DNA from: Atherinomorus stipes
Lineage: Eukaryota > Chordata > Actinopteri > Atheriniformes > Atherinidae
NCBI GenBank assembly: GCA_023101725.1
Contig: JALJCO010010195.1
Span: 124,001-188,000, forward strand
DNA: 64,000 nucleotides
Direction: 5' to 3'
Shown here in pieces: positions 1 through 11,026 of the stretch. The stretch's first letter is position 1, and every line of letters begins with the position of its first letter. The translations under genes were made by a program, and so were the position numbers. The notes under the pieces are model-generated. The model was not told where the DNA came from, did not search any database, and saw nothing but the letters and a program-made list of their open reading frames with translations.

Positions 1-240
1 TGCATCAGGTTCGCTGTAGGACGGAGAGATACAGAAATTCATTCCTGCCAGCAGCCATCACCCTAAAGAACAAGATTGACTGACTGACTTATTATTATGT
101 TATTATTTCATATTAATGTTATATTGTTAAAAACAAAAAAACAAACAAAAGAAAGAAAGAAAAAGAAAGAAAAAAAAAAAGAGTTAGCTTTTTTACAATG
201 TTGAATTTCCCTTCTGGGATAAATAAAGTATTTTTCATTT
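1..240 (+). mobile_element. 3' end of an L2-like LINE (truncated by window edge)
   Basis: The first 80 bases read like the last codons of a fish non-LTR retrotransposon reverse transcriptase ORF. They are followed by a T-rich and A-rich tail and by a typical L2-type terminus (TTCCCTTCTGGGATAAATAAAG, split here as TTCCCTTCTGGG then ATAAATAAAG, about 207-229). Only the 3' end is visible and no intact ORF remains. The assignment rests on the tail motif and the ORF remnant; the exact clade was not tested. Confidence 0.6.
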
Positions 241-1957
241 TAGTTTTCATTAGCCCTAACCATTTCAACTACAGGAAACATGGTCTGAATACATTTCTGG
301 GGGAGGAATTTCAGCTCAGTTGGGCTGGGGAGGTTGTACTTTTGACATTTCTCTAAATCTCTGGGATGGCACTGAACATTTCTAATTGCTTGGGTATTGT
401 AAGAAGAACATTTTTACCTTTTCGCAGAAGTGGGAAATCTAAATGCCTGAAAATAAAAACCCTGTGATGTTTTTGGATTTGCCTGTACATTTAGAACAGG
501 TGTTTTCACTGATGAGCTCATCTATCTGCAAAGGCGCTGAGCTAATTAAATTCAGCTGGTTTAGTGATTGGTTGGAACAACTGCTGGACACGATTTTTAC
601 TTTCTGGACCTCAGATGTCTACCTCTGCCTTTTAGGCTTAGTGATCTCAGTAAGTTTTAATCTCTAAGATAACTTATTAAATCTGTAAAGTTGTACCGCT
701 TGAATTTCTGCTGTTTGTGAGCACAGCATTCCAACTCTGACATTTTAGGAGCTCCACAATGGATTAAGCTGGTATTCTTAAAAGAAAACCATATAATCAG
801 AGCAAAACATCATTAAGATCTGATTTATGCCACAGAGTTATGCTTACAGTAAGACTCAAATAAATCAAAAAGCACCCAAAACATGCAGAAATGAGTAACA
901 TGGGAATGAAGATTAAGTGCACGACCTGGTTAAACTGTGGGCTCAGAGAGACTCTGGATATTTTGGGTATCGCAACACTTAAAGCTAGGGTTGGCAATGT
1001 TGGAAAAACGGTTCGAGCAAACAACATTTAAAAAAAAACACACCACCCGAAACCACGCCTTCAGAGCGCAGGGACGTGTGCACCGATGTTTTATAAGCAG
1101 GTTACAGCTGAGTGAATAGCTTGTTAGCTTACTAGTAAACAGTTGACAAACCATGTTTCTAAAACCTTTAATCCACTCACCTCAGATTCCTTCTGCAGTG
1201 TAAAAAGTCCATGCTGCAAAAGGCAACGCCTCCAAGACTTAATCTTTAACCCTTGTTTTCTTTTGTTTTTTGGGGCAGCACCAGTAAGCAGTCCGTTAGC
1301 TATATTTATTTACAGTGAGCGGCGCACAGGGGGGTCATGTAGGGGACCGTGAGAGGTCATGTAGGGGACCTTTCGGTGTGAATGGCAGGGGTTGGTCAGA
1401 GTTTTTACAGAACTGCAGCTCCCACAGAGGTCTGACTTTTTTGTTTCCTTTTTTATGAGTACACGATGTATTTACCACTGTCAGGATAAATGGACCATTT
1501 CACCCAGGACAACAAAAAGTGTTTCTGAACAGGATTACCAACTCTGACTTTAAATCTGAAACTGCAGAAGCTTCGGTCTCACAACGAAACGTTACACAGG
1601 AATGCCTGATGTGTAGAATTTAGTGTCAGATTAAAGGAATATTGTGTAAGTTCTCCTGTTATTTATTCCCCAAAATTGATTATTTGGTTCAAAAGTGTTT
1701 TTCCATTAATCAGTAATCACTCCCATCAACAAACTGAAGGGCTCCTCTAAGCTCTGAATTTGTCGTTCGTATCATTCATATACATCGAACGGGTTGGCTC
1801 GGTGGTGGCTACCATGTCGTGTCGCCATGTTTTTACGTTCAGTAGAAGCGTGACAGTAGGAAACCACAGAAACTCACCGGAGACACTGGAGTTTTCAGCT
1901 CAGTTCAAGGTAATGCCTTTGAAAAGTCACCGCGGGTGCAGAGGAGTGAACCGAGTG
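241..1957. other. Intergenic sequence, no gene seen
   Basis: Short open frames here are no longer than chance expectation and show no recognisable motif. I see no splice-site pattern or RNA gene that I can defend. Confidence 0.5.
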
Positions 1958-1960
1958 TTA

Positions 1961-2439
1961 TGCTGCGTTCCATTTTCCTCGGAACTGGGAAGTGGGAACT
2001 GGGGGGTGACGTCACACCCGACCAACTTACGTTCCAGCTCACTGGTCGGAAAACCAGTTAGCAGCCTAGCAAAACAACATGTTTGCTAAGGCTATTGTTA
2101 TTAGCCGTTGTTGGCACAGCTGGCGTTGTAGTTCACATATATCACATGAAAAATGGGAATTACACTACAGCAGCTTCCCCGTACATCTATATAAACCAAT
2201 ACTATGTGTACGACTGATTTATGCAACAAAATATAAGTAAGAAGTGTAAATAAATGTTACATTACAGAAGCTTCTAAAACGGCTAACACTGGGCGCGGCC
2301 ATCTTTAAATCTGAACTCGGAGCTGCGAGAGTTGTCCGACTTTCCGAGTGGGAAATCCGACTTCAGGGGGCCGTTCCAGTTGAAACTTCCTACTTGGAAC
2401 TGGGAATTTCCGACTTCCGAGATGAAATGGAATGCCGCA
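1961..2439. mobile_element. Harbinger-like miniature inverted-repeat element (MITE), 479 bp
   Basis: Imperfect terminal inverted repeats begin TGCTGCGTTCCATTTTCCTC on the left and, read on the other strand, TGCGGCATTCCATTTCATCTC on the right (shown over about 20 bases). The pair TTA flanks both ends (1,958-1,960 and 2,440-2,442), fitting the TWA target duplication of PIF/Harbinger elements. Internal stretches repeat GGAACTGGGAA and TCCGACTTCCGAG in both orientations. No transposase frame is present, so the copy is non-autonomous. Confidence 0.7.
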
Positions 2440-2442
2440 TTA

Positions 2443-5400
2443 AACTGATGCTGCGTTCATGTACAGTTGGGCAGACGGCTGTCGGTAACAAACCAAATGT
2501 CATTTTAATCACAGAAGCCGAGAGAAAGACGGTAAAACATGGGTCAGGGAAAACAATACGACATCACCATGACAACATATCAGATGTGGACTGAAGTCAC
2601 TGTAACTGACAGACCACGTCTTCACATAGAGGTTTGTTTATGCAATTACATGCAGCTGCTGTCGTCTAAACATGTCGGTGATTATGTTTTTTACCTTATT
2701 TGCACAGCAGCATGTCAAAACCTATGCTCTCTATTTGGGTGGTGCCCCAATGTGAACACTTAACCACCTGTGGAAACAGAGTACCTGTTGGAAAACAGGA
2801 AGTACCGGTAAAGGTATCCATCACACTGAGTGTTTTTTCCACAACCAAAGTTTTCTAGTTCTGTTAAACAACAAAGAACTGCACATGTCCTCCAAGATTT
2901 CCTTATTTGTAAAAAAATAAAACAATTCTCTTCTGTTCTGCTTTGATGCGCCATCACAGCTTTGGCGGAGGATCTGCTTCTGGTATTTTCCCAGATTCGT
3001 CTGTAATCAGGACTGTCACATTAAATGATTGTCTTTTTAATGGTTATCTTATTAGAAAATCAAACATTTCAAATACTTTTTTGTCATGATGAGTTAATAA
3101 CCTTTTGTACTCTGGCCCTGAAAACCAGTCAGGTGTTGTGTAGGACTTTGTAATGAGCTGGTTCAAATTAAACTGATAATGAAAAAAAGGGAGTTTTGAT
3201 GTAAATGCATGAAAGTTGCATTGCATGAAGTGCAATATAAGAGGGAGTATACTCAGGGTGTGTATATTGCTCAGGGCAGGAAGCGCTGCCTGAAGGGCTG
3301 GAGGTAGTTTTCAAAGTAGGGTAACACCCTCTGTGTCTGTCAGGGGAACACAGGATGATATAATGCCTGCTGGTCCCCTCGGTCAACCAGCCGCCCAACA
3401 CAATGTTATCTGCTGATAGGAATGCCGCCACACACGGTCAACCATCCACTGCCAAACACCCAAAAGAGTTTCTCACATATGTTCAGTGGGTTATTCAATG
3501 CTGTTTCCTAAAATGATTTTGAGTAATTTCAACAATGACCTTAAAAGGCAGGAAGTCATAAAACACTACTGTAGTAAAGTGTATAATACATAGAATGTGC
3601 TGAGCCAAAGACTTGGGTCTAACCACAGACCTCACTGAAGCTCCACACAAGACCTTGCTCCTCAGGTCCCTGCTCTCCGAAACAACCTTACATGAGTATC
3701 AGGCTTCAAAGGACTAAACCTTCAGTTATTTCACCTTAGCATCCTCTAAAGTCAGCCTCTAAAAAGATATGTGGGGGTATGCTGATCCATTTTCATAAGA
3801 CAGGTGCTTGTGATTCATTTTATTTTATTTTATTTTATTTTATTTTATTTTATTTTATTTTATTTTATTTTTTTATTTTATTTATTTTATTTATTTTATT
3901 TATTTTATTTATTCTATTTATTTTATTTATTTTATATATTTTATTTTTTAACTAACAATGTTAATCATATTAGTACAGGATTATTTAATTTTGCACCATA
4001 TTTTTGTTTGAATTTCTCCTTAAAATGCACAGTTAGATTCATAAATTCAGTGTTTTTAATGTTATCTTACATAGGATCATTTTTTACCGGGATTTGTGAT
4101 AAATCCCATAAATGCACAGTTACACTGTATGATTTGGACAGGTAAATCCTTAAGTTTATTTCAGGGGCTTCAAGAAGAGTAATATTAAGATATCTGGATC
4201 CGTGAAGAGTTTGACCACATTTTAAACCAGGCCTCGTAGGTATAATATGATTAAGATTTAAGCTTGCATTGTTTACTTATTTCCGAAACCTTTTTAGAAA
4301 TTGATTTTCAAGGAAAAATGTAAGGGTTCCATTTATTTAGCAGAAACTTTCATTTCCTATGGTGAAAATAATTCTCACATCTGATTGGCTCAGATCAAAA
4401 ACACTAAGAAGCCAGGACTGTTTTGAAGTAAAACACAAAACTTCACTATGACCGCTGATTAATCTATTTCCTTCTTTAATAGAAGTGAAAATGATTTTAA
4501 TTCTCATTCAAGAGGCAAGAAATAAGCAGTACACAGATTCTGAACAGCATTTTTTATTTGCTCTCAGCTGGTGACTCCTTGCCTCACTCCTGCTGGACTT
4601 GATGAAGAAAGCTGTCCTTTCATTCTTTGTTTGTTTTTGGGTATATATATAGGGGGTATATACACATACGCCCCCTTGTCTGTCTTCAGTAATCATGCAA
4701 GCATAAACTATATGCATAGGACAAAGTCAATCTGTTCACACACATGCACATGCACACGCATACACAGCACCCATCTGTCCTCATGTCTAAGTTAGGTGGT
4801 CGTCCTGGGTGAGGGATCTTGTAGATATCCCTCTTCCTGCGTTTGTTAGGCTGCTCAATCTCCACAGCTGCACCCTGGGATGCTGTAGCCCCACAGCGGT
4901 GGTTGCAAGTGGAAAATGTGGCAGTAAGAGTCCATGCTTCCTTCAGCTTCCTCCATATCTTGATAACCCTGCTCTGAGTTGAATGGGGGAGGAACTGACC
5001 AGGTCCACAGCATGAGTTTTGTTTGCTTTTATTCAACATTCAATAATCTAATGAAAACTTCTGAAATAAAAACAGTGCAAAAAGATTTTAGGCCAAACTG
5101 ATACTGGATATTTGGAGCCAGAGCCGACTTACAGAAAGGACATTTTGACTTCATACTCTGCAAAGAGGTCAAACAGTGTAATGTTGCCACATAGCAGCTG
5201 GCCTTCAATTATAATGATGAGATTTGCAAAATTATGCAAATCAAAATCTACACTGCACAGTTTATGAGCATGAGTGAGCAAGCTTGCACACTGCGATTTA
5301 GTAAATAACGCTGGTTAAACTTGCTCACACAACTCAGATCAGTTCATCTTTACTGCTATTATATCAGGCTCAAATATGATTGGTTCAGCATGTCTCAAAT

Positions 5401-7150
5401 TATGTCTTTAAATAATTTTATCAAGAGGTAATTGAAAATAAAGTGAGGATGTGACTTGGTTTTGTTCTGTAAAATAAATATTTCTCTACTGGCCTACTGG
5501 ACACAGGGATCTTAAGGTTTCAGAAAAACTTGATCAATGTTATACGTATAAATAACTGTGTCTAGATCTTCAGAAGCTTTCTTTCCTTTTTTTCAATCTC
5601 ATGATTGCGGTTGTAGAGAGTGTGTCGGTGATGGACATGAGGCTGAGTACAAGGAACTGGTCAGTCAACTTGTATGGTGTGGAATCAGTCACTTCATCCA
5701 CAAACAAAACAAAACAAAACGATGATTGTAGGAAGAAGTAAAGCACTGTTCAAAAAATCTGTTGTGGAAAAGTGCAATCAGCTTTGCAGCCATCTGCTGG
5801 GGCAACAGCATCAGAGCCAGAGACTTAAAGTGCTGATGACATGATTTTGACATTTTTTACCATGTTTTTATAGACCAAAATGTTCTTCATGGTGATCTAT
5901 GTAAAAAACACAGACGTGCCTGCATAAATGAGTCATTAGGAAACATCGCTGCATTTCAGCACATCTGACCAGACTGTAGTGCTGTTCACAGAAACTTGAT
6001 GTGATGTTACGAGTAGAAGCTGGGTTTAGTGTAGTTTTTCAGTTACTTTTCCAGTTTTACAGACAGACAGTATACAAAAAGGGCTCAGACTTCTGTTGTA
6101 TTGCCAGTTAATGCTTAAAAGCTCATAAGGACGGCGTTAGTTTATTTATGTTTCCAACAGATCATAAATACATTGCAAGAGGAAAAAATTGGTTACCAGT
6201 TAGTAGCCTCCTGCAGTCTCTGCTGGTCAAGAAGCTCTGTCTGCAGCTTCTGTTTACTGGATGTGATGACACTTTTAGCACATGGAACTGCTGATACATC
6301 TGCTGAAATATTCCTCCAGTACCTTCCAGTGTTTGCTACACCAAAGCTGTGATGTCCAGCTGTGAACAGAGACAGCTTCTCTTCGAGACTTCTTGGACAT
6401 CACAGGACTTTTCTGGCTGCTTCCAAAGATGCATCCTTCCCTCCATCCTCATCTTTATAAACAGTAACTATTTAAAAACTCAACTGGAACCATGTAAGTT
6501 GTTATCTTCTTTTTTTAAAGAGTAATTATTTGCCACAAGTTCACTGTTGCCAACTCTTCAGCAAGAGAAATCACTATTGGCAAGTCAAAATGTCACCAGA
6601 GGTTGTAAAATGACATCACCACACGGGACAATCAATTTTGCACTTGTACAGTATTATTTATAACTCTCATTTATTTACTGCTTGACACGCTACTGTGCTA
6701 ATTTACAAGGGTACTGAAGAGGTGACATACACATTTGAGTCATGGTGCAAAGAAGAACCAGTTGTGCCACAAGGCATCATGGGAAATAATCTGGATGAGG
6801 AGGCGTGGTCATCTTACAGCAGCTCGGAAGGCTGCTGCCTGCAAAGGGACATCATAAACAGTGAGTGAGTGCCGGGAAACGGGGAGGGAGGGGCCGATGG
6901 CAGGCAGTTTCCGATGAACGGGTGGAGCGATATAAACTTTATCTGTCTCCATGAACACAAGAGAAATTTGCTAATTTGTCGCTAGTCCCTTTTTAAAAAA
7001 ATTAGTCGCTAAAGGGGTCTGAAAAGTTGCTAAATATAGTGACAAAGTCGCTAAGTTGGCAACAATACACAAGTTAGCCAAGTGCTAGCGGTTAGCCGCA
7101 AGCTAATGGCTAGCCACTGTCACTCATGACTGCCTTGGATGCTGGTCTTG
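2443..7150. other. Intergenic sequence, no gene seen
   Basis: Contains an ATTTT microsatellite (3,816-3,950), short CA-rich stretches near 4,736-4,766 and unremarkable AT-rich DNA. A 117-codon open frame on the minus strand (4,686-5,039) has no motif I recognise and no splice context, so it is not called as a gene. Another copy of the start of a TGCTGCGTTC-type repeat lies at about 2,450. Confidence 0.5.
3816..3950. repeat. ATTTT/ATTT microsatellite
   Basis: About 135 bases built from TTTTA units that change to TTTA-type units in the second half. This is a simple repeat; an open frame through it (Phe/Leu/Tyr rich) is a by-product of the repeat. Confidence 0.95.
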
Positions 7151-8603
7151 GGGCTAATTCCAATTCCTATCTTAACCCTCAATCTTAACCCTCAATTATA
7201 GCCCTCAAAACCAACTGTTAAGGGCTATTTTGTGACTTAGAAATGGAACACCCCTTAAAGAGGGGTTTAAGTTTAAACCCCTTAAACTTACCCCTTAAAG
7301 GGGGAGTGGGTAGCCTAGTGGTAGCGTCGTGGGTTTGGGCGCGGAGGACCCGGGTTCGATCCCCCGACACGATTCCTGGGTGAACCACTGTGGACCCCTG
7401 AGCAAGGTCCTTAACCCCCCCCACCAACTGCTCCCCGGGCGCTTTAAGTAGCAGCCCACTGCTCTCTGATACTCACAGTACAGAGATGGGTAAAATGCAG
7501 AGCCCTAATTTCCCCTCGGGGATCATACCAGTATAACAAAAAAAAAAAAAAAAAAAAAATGTAGATGTGTCCTCAAACTGTGGGGGGCAGCATTACGTCA
7601 AAGCAGCGTTCAGTCTGTAAATTCAGGATCAGAAGAAGGAGAAGAATTTATTTTATTTACATTTATTTGCACTGTTTACCCTGTATGTTTAATCTAAGCC
7701 ACAAACGCAGCCACTATGGACATATTCAGCTGTCAACACATACCACGGCTTATTGAAAGGTAAACACCAGCAATAACGAAAGTAATAGGTAACTGTGGTT
7801 CTGTGAATTCCTGGATGACTGTGAGTCAGCTGGCCGACACGTTACCTGATTGACTTTGTTGTCGTTAGGACTCAACCTGCGACGAGCGCAAGGAGACATA
7901 TCCACTTTGTTAACTGCCACTGGGAGTCATGAAGGAATTAAACAGAACTATCTTCCATAACTCTGCGGCTACGGATGACATCAGCCCGGTCTTCTTATAC
8001 CATTATCGGCACAAGCACGTAATACAGGCTGTTATCTTGATTAAACAGCTACATTAGCACCGAGAAAAATTCCCATTTTGTAACATTAACTAAACGATGG
8101 CAACATGGCTTGACCGCACTGGTCAAGACAAAAGATCGTAAAATAAAAATAAATATTATGCAACAGTGAGGTAACTAATCCATAACATGGGCCTAAACTA
8201 AGATAATACAATGATTTTTGTAATATCTATACCACCATTAACAAAGAAAATACTTAAGATTTGTAGCGCCTTCTTTGCCGCTACATCCATAACTATCGCT
8301 TACAGTGTTTGAATTTAACGCGACCGTCTTCTTCCTGTATCAAAACTGCGGATGTAGCATCACTTGACGTCACGTCCACAGGGCAGCACTGGAAATTCGG
8401 CCACCGAATTGCAGCACATTTTGCAGCACACAGCCTGTTCAAGGCAACGGAGAGAAACATGGGTGGAAACGTTCTTTTTGGTATTTAGCGCTTCATCACC
8501 CATTAGTATTAAGAAAAATGGAAATGCATGTTTGTTTGTTTTTTAAATTCCTGCCTCTAGTCCCTTTAAGATTGAGGGTTAAGACAGGAATTGGAATTCA
8601 CCC
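7151..8603. mobile_element. 1.45 kb inverted-repeat DNA element with a nested SINE
   Basis: The left end (7,151-7,190) and right end (8,564-8,603) are inverted copies of one another: both read GGG, two variable bases, AATTCCAATTCCT, one variable base, then TCTTAACCCTCAATCTTAA, with about three mismatches in 37. TTG lies directly outside both ends, a possible 3-bp target duplication. A SINE sits inside (7,303-7,559). No transposase frame is seen, so this is a non-autonomous or decayed copy. The superfamily is not clear from the ends. Confidence 0.6.
7303..7559 (+). mobile_element. tRNA-derived SINE with L2-like tail
   Basis: The head looks like a tRNA: a box A region near TAGCCTAGTGGTAGCG and a box B match GGTTCGATCCC at 7,353-7,363. 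It is followed by the fish SINE core phrase GAGCAAGGTCCTTAAC and ACTGCTCCCCGGGCGC, a tail resembling L2 LINE ends (TTTCCCCTCGGGGATCA) and about 22 A at the end. This combination is a retroposed SINE of the V-SINE kind rather than a working tRNA gene. Confidence 0.8.
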
Positions 8604-9120
8604 TTGTTCCGCTCGGTGCAGGTCTAAGCAGCTCTTTAACAGTTGTGGGTCTGCTTGGTTCTGTTCTGGGTCGCTCCTTACAGTTCTGAGTCTGCTTGGC
8701 GTGGATCTTGCATGCTGGAGCTGAGCTGAGTGGACTGGGAGATGGTCTTGGAGCTGTAGGTAGCTGACTTACAGTTCTAACCTGTAAGGTCTGATGTCCC
8801 CATATTCCTCAGCATCATCACACTCTTCTGAACTGGCTGATGTTCCCACCACACAAACCAGTTCCAATCTAGCTGTTCTGGAGCCATCTTTTATGTTTCC
8901 CACTGCTTGGATTATACATGTAAATGAATGAGCCAACCGCGACTGCCTCTACTCATGACGTTGTGTCATAGATAGGCTAATTTGCTAGTGTCTAGCGAGC
9001 TTTGGCTTCTCAACATCGGATATTTATGTGAATTTAGGTCTGATTGACTTCTGACAGCACAGAACTTATTTTGTTTTGTTGTATTGCAAAATTACTTGAA
9101 GTTAAGGTCACGTCATCAGC
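8604..9120. other. Intergenic sequence, no gene seen
   Basis: No coding, RNA or repeat structure that I can support. Confidence 0.4.
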
Positions 9121-9285
9121 ACTTTAAAGAAACTGAACAAACTAACCAAGAAAGCTGGCTCTGTGCTGAGGATAACTCTGGAGCCACTGGAGCTCAATGT
9201 ACAGAAAGAAAGAAGACAACAATAACAAAAAAAAACCTCCTCGGGGAATAAACAAAGTATTTCTTCATTTCATTTTCAAGAGATT
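9121..9285 (+). mobile_element. L2-like LINE 3' remnant
   Basis: A short stretch translates to TLKKLNKLTKKAGSVLRI, the kind of sequence found near the C-terminus of fish L2-type reverse transcriptases. An A-rich linker and the terminus CTCGGGGAATAAACAAAGTA follow. It is a 5'-truncated dead copy. Confidence 0.6.
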
Positions 9286-10565
9286 CAAGGTTAAAAGTGA
9301 AGCAGACTTTGTCTTATCCTAGACATTGTTTTAATGTCTACATTTCAATAAAGGGAGATCAGAGGAAAAGATGCAACAAATGATTTATAACAAGGTTAAT
9401 ATCAAACAGCCTTGCTTGGTTATTAGACTCCTTCGCTTCATCTTGGTGGTGGATAAAAGGAAAGGGATGGGATGGGACCCCCTGAAGTCCTAGATGCTGG
9501 TGGTGAATAAAAAGGAAATTAGAAGTGGCAGATCCTTCAGATACAGCCTCCCTGAGATCAAGGTAAAGATGAGACACAAGTGGGTTGCATGAAAGTCAGC
9601 ATGAAGGGAAGATGACAAAAAAGAGAGAGTTTTAAAGGTAATAGGATAGAAGAAAACTGGTCTGGAGTCGTATCAGCAGAATGAAGAAAGAGACGACTTT
9701 GACCGCCTTGTTTACTGTCGTGCAAATTCTGCCTCTCAGGGATAATAGAAAACACCTTTTTCTGCATTAACTCTTTGTTTTATCTATCAAGCAATTTCCT
9801 AGCATTTCTAAATGTGGTAGGACGGAATCTCTTCCTCTCTTCTGCTGCACTACATTAGCAGGTGGTTGCTATTTCAGTGTGTCTCTGTCCCAGGCCAGAG
9901 CCTGATCTCCAGGTGCTGGTGTGGGGCTGCAGCAGGATCTTGAATGCCATGTGTTGGCTTGTTTCAATCAATCAATCTTCCTTTTTATTTAGACTCAGGT
10001 CCATCATGTTTGTCTTTTTGGAGCTGTAAGTTGAGCTTTCAGATCCTTAAATTGAGTTTGTGTGTAGGCATTAGGCTATTTTGTGTTGGCTGTGGCATTT
10101 GGGAGTGTTTTTTATGCCGCTACACCTCCCGAGCTGTGTGATTCTCCTCCATTCTCAAGCAGTGATAATCACCACTACGTAGTTGTACGCTCACTGGCTT
10201 TATCAGTAGTCTAAGGATGTGGCTAACTGCATCAACTTCCTCCCCCATGTGGGAGAGCTGTTTCAAGGCTCTCATGCGCCCATTCCTTGTATGTTGTTTT
10301 TCACTGTGAACATATGTAACCTGTGGGTTTCCTTTGTATTTTCTTGCAGTGTAGGTGGTCCCAGCTGCTGTTTTCTTGTTTCTGTGCATCTTTTCTTTGG
10401 TTGAGTGTCTCCACCTGTGATTGCTGTGGGTCTCCATAAAATAAATAGAATAAAAAAAAAAAAAACAGAATCCTAGACAGCATTTTAAAACTGTTTGTCA
10501 AAAAAGATAAAAAGCTTAATTTCAGGGGAGATTTACAGCTGAAATATTCATATGCAGGAGCAACA
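9286..10565. other. Intergenic sequence, no gene seen
   Basis: Open frames of up to about 105 codons occur on both strands (for example minus 10,120-10,437) but show no family signature, no splice context and no codon pattern distinct from the surroundings. Confidence 0.4.
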
Positions 10566-10566
10566 T

Positions 10567-11026
10567 TAAAGGTGCCATGTGCAACAAAGCAAACGGTCCA
10601 TGGCAGAAAAAATGTAGCATATCATTTAAAACTGTGTTTCTGTTGATGTGTAATCGATTCACTAGATTAGCTGTTATATGTTTATTTTTTTTGGAATGAG
10701 CCACTTATATCTACTTGCTGTCGGTCCACATACATGGAGGCTGCCATATTTACGACAGTGTCCCTGAATGGACAAAACCATGTGTGTGAAGTGAGAACCC
10801 TCTTTGTTTAGTGAGAGTTAGAGCACTGTTTGGGATAACGAATGCCTTAATGGCATTAATAGTAGTTACCTGTAGTGCAATACTGAGACCACTGGATCCT
10901 CTCACAGATGAAAACATCTTTAGGTCTGGGAGAATTTTGGCCACTGATGGCCACTGTACAGTGCTTGGCATATGAAGTCATAGCTATACCCATTTTACCA
11001 CTAAATGTCATTAGTTTGTACCTTTA
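10567..11026. mobile_element. Probable fish MITE, about 460 bp
   Basis: The left end TAAAGGTGCC and the right end GTACCTTTA are short inverted repeats. Internal phrases such as CCACATACATGGAGGC and TGAATGGACAAAACCA occur in many fish interspersed repeats as I remember them. Ends are imprecise and the class was not determined. Confidence 0.4.

Noticed and set aside
4686..5039. 117-codon minus-strand open frame
   Set aside because: No domain, no splice sites or conserved motif recognised; its end lies in CA-repeat sequence.
7303..7375. tRNA gene
   Set aside because: Box A and box B are present, but the sequence continues into SINE core, L2-like tail and A-run, so it is a SINE head.
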